DNA of 64,000 nucleotides from contig OZ038464.1 in the NCBI GenBank assembly GCA_964036295.1, forward strand, positions 4,777,501-4,841,500, read 5' to 3'. The position numbers and the translations under genes were made by a program. The notes beneath the pieces are model-generated. The model had not been told where the DNA came from and did no database searches. It worked only from the letters and a program-made list of their open reading frames with translations. Of this stretch, positions 55,201-64,000 are shown in pieces (the stretch's first letter is position 1; each line of letters opens with the position of its first letter). The DNA is from Plumapathes pennacea. Lineage: Eukaryota > Cnidaria > Anthozoa > Antipatharia > Myriopathidae.

Positions 55201-58200
55201 GAGGGAAGAAAGGATAATAGCTGTTTATTAATAATTCTGGAGTTCTGCTACATGTATGTGAATAGCGATAAGCAGTAAAAATACAGTTAAGATGGTTTTG
55301 TAGCGCCAAACCTTGCTGAAACCAAGAACTCTCATGAGACGGAGCTGCAGAGAACAAAAAAGGATTTTGACTAGTTGTTGGTGCACAGGAATTGCACTGA
55401 AGACTGAAAGAAATATCCCCAGAAACACATGTTGCCAGAACGTTATAGGAAAAAAAAAGCCTCTTGAAAATCCAACACAAGAAAGCAAATACATATGGCA
55501 ATATAGCAGGTTCCTTTTGAATGACAAGCTTTTATAAAACATAAGAGTCATGACTAACAAATGTGAGCAATACTATAAAGAGTTCCATCAATGCATGCTA
55601 CTGCGAGGTTCTTTCAGACATTAATAATTATGCTATGGAAAAAAAAAAACGATAACTTCAGACAGAAAAGTTAAGGTATTTTTGGTTTTTGTTCTGATAT
55701 ATCTTGGTTTTACTCTAACTAAAACAACTTAGTTGGTTAAAGGACTGTTCCAGGGTAACTACTGTCTAACGAAGGTTTGGGAGGATGTTTAGTGGACTAT
55801 TGATAACTCGATTATTTGCCTGGATTTGTTTCTTTCGTCTTCAATTCACTCTTTCTATTACTGACGTCAGACTATGTTGTTTGTAAAAGTAATCAGCCGG
55901 CATTCCAGGGTTGAATTGGCAACAACACAGTAACCTTTCTCGTTTTCCTACTCGAAACTACGATAACCTTTAGAAGAACGAATCCTTTGCTGTTTTGCCT
56001 GTGTAAAATCAATCAGGATCAAACTCGACCGGACATAACCAGATCATTTGGATTAAGTTGATTAAGGTTGGAATTTCGTCATAATAGAAACCGCCAAAAG
56101 TTTAAAAATTTACATGGGTTAAAGCCCGAGAAAACGAATGCACCATGCTGGAACGGTAAGAGCAGCAATTGAGATGCATTTTTGAGTTTTCTATCGTCTA
56201 TTTTAATCGGGTTCATAATCGGACCCAACACCAATATACGGTTTCGCGCAGAGTTTTTGGGTAACACTGTTGTGCGATGTTGTGCCAACATGTTGCATTC
56301 GTTTTCTGGAGCCTTTACTTTATAATTTTGAAACGTTACAACAAGTTGCTGTCCTGCTATGGGTTTCTACCAGAAGGCGGCGAGAAAAAAAAAAAAAAAA
56401 AACTGCGTTTGATGAAAATTATCTGTGCTTACGAAGTTCAGCTGCTTTAATTTGTCATTGTCGATATTTTCAATTGCCAGCAATAAAAGTTTATTCAGAA
56501 GATTTCAAACTATTCTTTTTTTTTGGTAAAGTGCATATAATCTCTAGAACGATAACATCTACGAAAACTCGTCTATGAATTTGTAACAATTTTTTGGTTT
56601 CAAAACGGATTAGAAAATTTCAAAATTCAATATGGCCATTTCTTTCACGTTTAAACCTAGCGAAAAAGACTTTTGGCGGCAATTTCGAATCATGACCCTA
56701 GAAAATAATCCCTGGGTAAAGCTGTCTTCTAATATCATACAATAACCTCTGACCCATGCGTACTTCATCTGATGCGTAGCCAATCTCAGAATCTGATTTG
56801 GGAGTCAACGTTATAAAATCATGACAAAAGATAGAGACAAAAAGCAAAGAAACAAACAAAAACCAAAGTGAAGCTAAAGAACAACTTCCTAACATGACGT
56901 CAAGTAAGTACTAGTTCTCACGTGGACGCTTGGACGTAACTTCTTGCATGCATTTTTGTCGGCGTGAAAAATGTCAAGGTGAAGCTCAAGCTAATCATTA
57001 TGTTTTACTTGATCAAAGACTATGCAAAGATTTAAAAAAATGTAGTTTTAGGCTGATGATACTCAGTTCTCCTAACAATACTTTGCTATGGACAAAAAGT
57101 ACCTAAAAAGGAGCTTGGCGTAATATTAGACACAATTTTATCCTTCAATGATCATGTCACTACCTTAGTATCAGATCTCATGGGAAAGCTACGTATGATA
57201 AGCAGAATTAAGCACCTCCTAGACCAATCGACATTATTTACTGTAGTTAATTCACTAGTTTTTACCAAGTTGTTCTACTGTTCTTCAGTATGGTCTGGCG
57301 CCAGCAAATCTAACATCGCAAAACTGTAACTTGTACAAACTTTTGCAGCTCAGTTACTCTCAGGCAATATTTGATAATATTTCATCTACACTTAAGCAGC
57401 TTACACTCCTTCCGTGTCCGAAATCGTTTGTGGATTGTAGCACTCGTACCCGGAATTCTATATCCAATGATATGCGAAGTTGCAATTCTGCTAGTTTTTT
57501 TTTTTAAGAGTAAACTTAAAGCAAAGCTAATGAACATTTGGCTCAATGCTTGTCCATAGCTACAGTAGTTTGTAGTTTGTAGATTTAGTTTAGTTTAGTT
57601 TTTTTTTTTTTTTTTTTTTTCCCAACCCTAGCCCAATTATTGTAAATATTTTCGAACATTTCATTAAGCTTGTAAATTAAGTACTATGAAGATCCCTGGT
57701 GGGAACCTAATAAAACCATATTGTATTTTATTGTATGGACACAGGTTGTGAGAATTAGATCAATTCTTGGTTGCAATCAATTCCTAGAGACTCAGAATAC
57801 AAAGATATCACCACCATGTTGGTTCCGGGTACAGTGGAGGCTAATGAGCAATCTTTTGTTAAAGTTCATCCATTTCCCTCACCCCCCCCCCCCCCCCCCC
57901 TTCAGTAATTGTCTATAATCACATTCCAGTCAATGTTCTGTAGTATTCTAATTTCTTTTCTGCTCTTTTAGGACCCACCTTTCCACCTCAGAATGTCACA
58001 GCTCGTAGCAATGGCCCAACAAGTATTCTGGTGCAGTGGGATGAAGTGCCACAGGATGATGGGAGTGGAAACATCAAAGGATATGACGTGGTTTTCACAG
58101 ACTTAAGGAGTGGCAGAGAGGACATCAAGAGAGTGAATGCTCCAGCTACACGTTTGGAACTGAGTTCACTAGAGAAATTCAGAAAATATGACATCAGTGT

Positions 58201-58468
58201 TCTGGCTTTCACTGTGGCTGGATCTGGACCAGCAAGTTCTGTCCTGACAGTGATGACTGGTGAACAAGGTATAATTAACCTACAATCCTGGCCATCCTTG
58301 ATTATATTGCTACTTGTTGAATATCACCCTGAGAACACTGGCGAAATTGACTAAACATCTCCCCCTGCCCCCCCCCCCCCCCCCCCCCCCCCTCCTAATA
58401 CTGGATCAGGGCACAAAGCACAAATTCAAAATTGAAAGGGGGGACCCTCAGGAAGTTTCCTGTTGTAA

Positions 58469-58534
<66 letters not shown>

Positions 58535-61500
58535 CTTTATTTAAGTGTCTGAAGTATTTAGTTTTAGCAAACTAATTGGGGAGACTAACTATCTACCTAA
58601 CCTAGTCTTCTGTAGCAAATAAAAGTGAAATTTTAAAATTCTAAAATACTAAAATGCTAGATTAAAATATACGACGCAATGTTAATGGAATAATATAAAA
58701 TGGATAGGTGTTCATTTATGCTCTGCATAAATCACAGCAATTACAGTTGTTTTCCAACAAGTTATTTATATCTACTTTTCGTAATGCACTCTTGAATGCG
58801 TTGAGGCTGGATGAGTTCCCAATGTCAGTTTTCAGCCTTGACCATATCACTGGTCCAAGATAGCGTAGTGAGTGCTTACCATAATATTAATAGTGTTGAA
58901 TCTATGTTAAAATCACTATTTCTTAATGAATAACACAATTGTTTAAAACTGAATATTTCTGCCACGCTTCTGGGTGCAAGTTCATTTTTTACTTTGTACA
59001 TGTAGATTGCAATGTCCTGTAGTCTTCTGTCTAGCAGTGATGGCAGCTGAGCTCGATGAAGGAATGTTTCATACGAGTCTTTCTTAGTTCTATAAACTGC
59101 TCTCAATGCACATTCCTGGACACGCTCGATCTTTCTGTTGTCGAAAGCCTTGTAAAAATGCCAGACTACATGGCAGTAAGTTAGAAATGGTAGAATGGAC
59201 GATTTGTAAATCATTAATTTGGCCGAGCATGGGATCATGTTGCACAGGCGCAGTGAGAGGCACTCCCATTTTCCTACTGGCCTTCTTGCATACATCGCCA
59301 ATGTGAGTGCTAAAGTTGATATTCTCATCGATGTATACGCTGAGCAGTTTAATGTGATCAGTATTTATAATAACTTGGCCGTATCTGAGTATGTTTGTTT
59401 GTTTCCACATTCCTGGGGTTGATGATCAGTGCCTGAAACTTGTCCCTGTTCGCTAACAGGTAGTTGTCCCTATACCATGACGCAGCTTTTTGACCCTACT
59501 CTAGACTGTTTCTCACAGCGCTGAAATCTGTCCCCAATGTGTACATCTGATGATCATCAGCATACATTGACAGGTTCGCATCATTGCTCACGTGATAGGC
59601 CATGTCATTCTGGAAGAGGTTCCACAATAACGGACCAAAGGATGACCCCTGGGGGCATCCTCTTGTCATCTCCTTTCACTCACTTTTTGTATCGCCCAGC
59701 TTAACTCTATTCATATAATTCTCAAAATATGACCTCATGAGGTTCAAGGAGGCTGGAGCAAATCCATACGCTTCGAGCTTTTTAAGAGTTAATGATGACT
59801 GTTAGGCCCTGTTTACCGATTAACCGATTAACTGGCAATTAATGAGTGGAATGATAATAATCAATTCCCAAAAATATTTTCGTCTCCACTTCAGCCATCT
59901 CTTGGAATTTGATTATACCAAACTATCATTGACACAGCAGGACTGACTGGGCATGTCTTGCCTGCAAGAAGCTCTCGTTTCACAGAGCTCAAAACCACAG
60001 CAGATTTAGATTTGAGCTTCTGCTGATTCAGTGAAAAGTATATCTACAGTAGGTTTGCCCAGTTCCATTAACACTGTAATCTCACTTGTGTTGGTCTAAG
60101 CCAGCTTTCTTATGTGAACTACATGCTACAGCTGCCATACTTTGTTTCAAATGCAAATGAAAACAACTTATGTTTTGTAACTTGAGCACATGTTGTTACA
60201 AATAAAACAGATATTATTTTCTGATAATAGAGGCCACCATGTAATGTCATAAGTATAACATAGGGGCAGGCACCTGGACAATTAAAAAAACTCTTGTAGA
60301 CCAGAAAATCAATCAATACAGTACATGGCACCTAATGCATAAGTCAAAACTAACAGAGCAATACATGTAAATTTAGGAATCAACATGCATTTAAAGGGGC
60401 CCTATCAACTGCAGTCCTTTGTGCACCGAAATTCTTGGTTCTGCCGTTTTAAGGGCCCCAGAAAGTCGAAAGATGAATAGCAATCCATTTCCATCCCACT
60501 CATTTAAGAAGAAGATTGCTTTCTTTTGATCTAAAGATGCCACTAACCTATTTTATTTTGATTAATCGCAATCTTTCATTTTGGGAACCAAATTCAGCCT
60601 TGGATTTCCAGATGTAAACAAAAACATAGAGGCCGGGCCCCTTTACAAAGGCTCTTGAGAGAGCAGGTTGTTTGTCAGTCAAGCTTCCACATCACACTTT
60701 CCCAATAACCTTATAGTCAGAGTGACCCATTAAAGACTTTTTTTTATTACATATATATTTACATACAGGATTAGCAAGTAGTTTAAAAAAACTAATCTAG
60801 TGCTTCTCCTGTCATTAAAAACTGCTACAGGTAATAGATATTATTTTATTCTAATTAAGTTACTGTAATTTATATGACTTGCTTCTTACAGTAGGTGCAT
60901 AGTGTAAATAACTTTTGATTTTCTTACATTCAACAGAGTTTGAGCAACTTAGATGTCAACTGGCTCAGTTCTATGAGGAAAGCATGTGCGAAATTCAGGT
61001 GGCACCTTGGGACCCAGATGACACAGTGCATATTGATGAAGTTTACACGCGACTTTCATGGAGCAGAGAATACAAGCAGCTCAGTGGCACAAAAGAAGAA
61101 GAACTGAATGACTATACTGACATTTTTCTTTGTTCAAAAGGCAGTGCTAATCCGAAAAGGATTGTTGTCTATGGACAAGGAGGAATTGGTAAGTCAACAT
61201 TCAGTCAAAAATTGTCAGTCGATTGGGCAAGAGGTGAGAAGGAGGCATTGAACAATTTCGATCTGCTGGTAGTCATCAAGTTGAGGGATGTCTGTGGTGA
61301 AGTTAGAGATCTCAAAGAAATGATTGTGCAATCAGGACTCTTACCTTGTGACAAGCCTGCTCAAGTGGACTGTCTGCACAAATACATATCTGAAAATCAA
61401 GACAGAGTTTTAATTCTATTTGATGGTTATGATGAGTATGACAAAACAAGAGATACTCAGTCAGATGTGTATAAGATTGTAACAAGAAAGATACTTACAG

Positions 61501-64000
61501 ATTGTCATGTAGTGGTGACCACCAGGCCAGTAAAGTTAGATGAATTGAAAAAGTTCATGCAAGCTCAGTGCAAGATCAATGGATTCACCGATGACGACAT
61601 CACAAAGTTTGCTTCCAAGTATGTTGGAAAAGAACAGTGTGAAAACTTCATGGATTACTTAGGTGAGCACGATCTTGAGGACATGGCATCAATTCCACTG
61701 ATGTTACTCTTTTTGTGCCTGCTGTGGAAAGAACATGGTGATCAACCTCTCAGCACAAGAACCCAGCTTTTTCAAAAAGTAACACAGTGTATCATTGATC
61801 ACTGCCATGCCAAACAGTCTCCTGATAATCTGAAACCCATAGAAGAATGCAGTGAGACATTGTGTAAAATTGGCAAAGTAGCATTTCAAGCACTGCTTCA
61901 GGATTCTTTAGTGTTTGACACAACCCTGCTATCCAAGGAAGTACTAAGTGATGATATTGTACGACTTGGTTTTTTGTCAATGTCCAAAGTCCAGCACCAG
62001 CGTTCCAAGTTAATGGCTTCATTTTATCACAAGTCCATTCAAGAATTCCTTGCTGCCTGGTACATCACAAAGGAAGCCATTTCCCCAGGAATCAGTGACT
62101 GGATACTAACCTTACAGGATTTTACCACTGTTAAGAACTTCCAAGCATTTCTTGAATTTGTTTGTGGCTTGTCATCATCTGATGGTGCTAATGCTGTCTT
62201 CCTGCACCTTAAGAAGATCAGAGAGAAAGAGAGTCTGGTACCAAACTGTGACATCGCAAGGTGGTACTTGGACTTTGACAGTAATCAAATAGAGTTTCAA
62301 AACTTGTGCCGCACAATGTTTCTGGCATTGGAATGTAAAGAAGCCTCTGTGGGAGCATATCTTGACTGTGTGGGCGGAGTGGTGCAGTTTTATGACACGA
62401 ATTTTTGGGGAAAAAAAGATGGGATCAAAGACTCGGGGGGGCAATTGCTTACATTGCTGCTTCGCCACGACAGTTTGGTTCAGCTTCAATTCGTCTTTGA
62501 TGCGAGCGACCCAGACAAAACGAAAGTCATGGAGGTGTTTGATCATAAGGATGTCAGGACGGTAACATGGGCATCAGGTGGTCAATCGAAAGGTTCAAAG
62601 TTACTTGAGACCACAACAAAGGAACAACCGTTTTTAGTAAGAAAGAAAACTGTGCCCTACCTTTACTATGATGTATCCGGTGTTTCTTTCACACCTGAGC
62701 TCGTTCGCCTTTTTCAGCCTCCAGCTTCACACCACAGTCGTTCAGAAGGCGAAGCGTCCGAGCCTGAAAACGGTCAGGAATTTGACACACATCAACAATC
62801 CAGTGCTTTAGAAAATGAGCTGCCTGTACACGCGTTGTCATTTATCACTAGAGCTCGTTTTCAGTGCGTTCCGGAAGATACAGTTTTGGGTGAAATACTG
62901 AAGAATGCTCCATACTTAACTTGGCTGGATTTATCAAACAATCCCTTTGGAGCTGGAGTGAGTGTTCTCGCCAGTCAACTGGAAAATCTTCCAAAGCTGG
63001 AGGATTTGAACCTGAAGAACACAGAGATGAGTGAAAGAGAAGCCGGTGACCTGTCAAGAGCGCTGGTTCATATTCCACACCTGACGCGGCTTGGTTTGGG
63101 TTCCAATCCACTTGGAGCTGGAGTGAGTGTTCTCGCCAGTCAACTGGAAAATCTTCCAAAGCTGGAGTTGTTGAACCTGAAGAACACAGAGATGAGTGAA
63201 AGAGAAGCCGCTGACCTGTCAAGAGCGCTGGTTCATATTCCACACCTGACGCATCTTTTGTTAGGTTCCAATCCCCTTGGAGCTGGAGTGAGTGTTCTCG
63301 CCAGTCAACTGGAAAATCTTCCAAAGCTGGAGGAGTTGAACCTGATCAACACAGAGATGAGGGAAAGAGAAGCCGCTGACCTGTCAAGAGCGCTGGTTCA
63401 TATTCCACACCTGACGCGGCTTGGTTTGGGTTCCAATCCACTTGGAGCTGGAGTGAGTGTTCTCGCCAGTCAACTGGAAAATCTTCCAAAGCTGGAGGAG
63501 TTGAACCTGATCAACACAGAGATGAGTGAAAGAGAAGCCGGTGACCTGTCAAGAGCGCTGGTTCATATTCCACACCTGACGCGGCTTGGTTTGGGTTCCA
63601 ATCCACTTGGAGCTGGAGTGAGTGTTCTCGCCAGTCAACTGGAAAATCTTCCAAAGCTGGAGTTGTTGAACCTGAAGAACACAGAGATGAGTGAAAGAGA
63701 AGCCGCTGACCTGTCAAGAGCGCTGGTTCATATTCCACACCTGACGCATCTTTTGTTAGGTTCCAATCCCCTTGGAGCTGGAGTGAGTGTTCTCGCCAGT
63801 CAACTGGAAAATCTTCCAAAGCTGGAGGAGTTGTACCTGTACAAAACAGAGATGAGTGAAAGAGAAGCCGCTGACCTGTCAAGAGCGCTGGTTCATATTC
63901 CACACCTGACGGATCTTGATTTGAATGACAATCCCCTTGTTGGTCGTGGCGTCATTTGTTTGGCTGAGCAGATAGTGACCCATGTGCCTGAGCTTCAGTG
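51557..64000 (+). CDS. NLR-type receptor gene 2, incomplete at right edge
   Basis: The exons are 51,557-52,204, 52,712-53,011, 53,739-54,035, 57,972-58,268 and 60,937 to beyond 64,000, with the same splice sites and phase-1 junctions as gene 1. ATG is at 51,580. Domain order is identical: degenerate trypsin-like, three FN3, NACHT, LRR. The last exon is open to the window end with no stop. The acceptor of the first exon is TTTCTCAAG instead of TTTCTCCAG, still valid. FN3-1 differs by one residue, FN3-2, FN3-3 and the NACHT part are unchanged by eye, and the LRR array has one more unit. Nothing in the visible part suggests inactivation. Confidence 0.85.
52712..53011 (+). CDS. NLR gene 2 exon: FN3 domain 1
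   Basis: 300 bp, phase 1-1, acceptor TTACACAG, donor GTAAGT. It differs from gene 1 by one silent change (CTGGTGCAG) and a two-base change giving Y in SVLAYTAAG. Past that point (about 52,950) the two units become virtually identical. Confidence 0.9.
53739..54035 (+). CDS. NLR gene 2 exon: FN3 domain 2
   Basis: 297 bp, phase 1-1; no difference from 20,265-20,561 noticed. Confidence 0.9.
54345..54671. mobile_element. Foldback / nested inverted-repeat element, unit 2
   Basis: Same three palindromes as 20,871-21,197 with no differences noticed; it lies in the near-identical block. Confidence 0.75.
57044..57735 (+). mobile_element. Truncated LINE (CR1-like) in NLR intron, unit 2
   Basis: Counterpart of 23,570-24,260, apparently identical apart from the length of the T-run (57,600-57,620). 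Confidence 0.7.
57972..58268 (+). CDS. NLR gene 2 exon: FN3 domain 3
   Basis: 297 bp, phase 1-1; no difference from 24,502-24,798 noticed. The C-run before its acceptor is shorter than in gene 1. Confidence 0.9.
58469..58533. repeat. (AAT)n microsatellite, unit 2
   Basis: Same tract as 24,996-25,072 but about four units shorter, one of the few differences between the otherwise near-identical introns. Confidence 0.9.
58534..59803 (-). mobile_element. 5'-truncated LINE with reverse transcriptase motifs, unit 2
   Basis: Counterpart of 25,073-26,342. The same stops and frame breaks are shared, proving insertion and decay before the second unit acquired this sequence. Confidence 0.88.
60937..64000 (+). 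CDS. NLR gene 2 exon: NACHT NTPase and LRRs, open at window end
   Basis: Acceptor ACATTCAACAG ends at 60,936. Walker A is at about 61,173-61,199, Walker B near 61,407-61,436 and TTRP near 61,518-61,529. The sequence matches gene 1 through the helical region and the first LRR unit. The exon includes six regular 165-bp LRR units and the start of the terminal LRR; the donor or stop lies outside the window. Confidence 0.92.
62916..63905 (+). repeat. LRR array of gene 2: six 165-bp units plus terminal unit
   Basis: Units start at 62,916, 63,081, 63,246, 63,411, 63,576 and 63,741; the terminal unit begins at 63,906. First-strand variants are WLDLSN, RLGLGS, HLLLGS, RLGLGS, RLGLGS and HLLLGS; second-strand variants are EDLNLKN, ELLNLKN, EELNLIN, EELNLIN, ELLNLKN and EELYLYK. 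Unit 5 is identical in DNA to unit 2. Unit 6 equals unit 3 except at the exposed codons and one AGG/AGT change. This indicates duplication of a three-unit (495-bp) block followed by local change. Confidence 0.93.

Larger units (their letters stand above)
34675..64000. repeat. Unit 2 of the tandem segmental duplication (right end cut by window)
   Basis: Same order and orientation as unit 1. Unit 2 has sequence unit 1 lacks: a 1.9-kb insertion at 36,624-38,531, about 620 bp at 43,282-43,902, and a block of about 3-5 kb holding the repeats at 45.1-48.3 kb. Divergence is a few percent over most of the left half. It drops to nearly zero from about 52,950 to 63,080 and rises again inside the LRR array. 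The unit is incomplete: the NACHT-LRR exon is still open at the last base. Confidence 0.9.

Noticed and set aside
1-64000. tRNA or rRNA genes
   Set aside because: I looked for tRNA-like arms and rRNA-like conserved blocks and saw none convincing; a covariance search would be needed to exclude a tRNA relic.

Overview
This is eukaryotic, almost certainly metazoan, genomic DNA: AT-rich, gene-poor, with consensus GT-AG introns, truncated LINEs, many MITE-like elements and microsatellites, and no bacterial operon structure. An immune receptor of the NLR class (NACHT plus leucine-rich repeats) built from FN3 and protease-like exons, next to an intron-poor class A GPCR relic, is the kind of content I associate with an anthozoan cnidarian such as a stony coral. 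That taxon call is inference; other NLR-rich invertebrates cannot be excluded from sequence alone.

Layout. The window is two tandem copies of a unit about 33.5-34.9 kb long. Unit 1 runs from the left edge to about 34.3 kb. Unit 2 runs from about 34.3-34.7 kb to the right edge and is cut off. Each unit carries, in order: a degraded repeat block; a minus-strand class A GPCR pseudogene (3.3-4.2 kb; 36.5-39.1 kb); a pair of possible minus-strand exons (6.0-6.4 kb; 40.9-41.3 kb); a repeat-rich stretch where the units differ by kilobase-scale indels (9-16 kb against 43-49.6 kb); and a plus-strand multi-exon NLR gene (18.1-30.7 kb; 51.6 kb to beyond the window).

The NLR gene has five strong coding exons, and every junction between them is phase 1: an N-terminal exon resembling a degenerate trypsin-like domain, three single FN3-domain exons, and one 3-kb exon with NACHT, helical region and LRRs. 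From the ATG at 18,101 the spliced copy 1 frame is about 1,508 codons. Copy 2 has the same structure and is still open at 64,000.

The most notable signals are as follows. (1) The architecture itself, protease-like + 3xFN3 + NACHT + LRR. (2) The LRR array is made of 165-bp units (55 codons) whose nucleotide sequence is nearly frozen except at the exposed LxxLxLxx codons, where nearly all changes are amino-acid replacing. (3) The two genes are almost identical for about 10 kb (about 19.48-29.62 kb against 52.95-63.08 kb; four substitutions noticed by eye), yet differ by roughly 4% in the first exon and strongly in the LRR array, including unit number (5 against 6). This pattern suggests gene conversion or recent re-duplication followed by fast LRR change. 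An assembly artefact is the main alternative.

Mobile and repeat content includes three LINE fragments, a piggyBac-type MITE family with TTAA target sites, a 246-bp TIR element inside a ~340-bp satellite, a foldback element, a second TIR family, and a 1.9-kb unit-2-only insertion that splits the GPCR relic and holds three 168-bp repeats. I found no convincing tRNA, rRNA or CRISPR.
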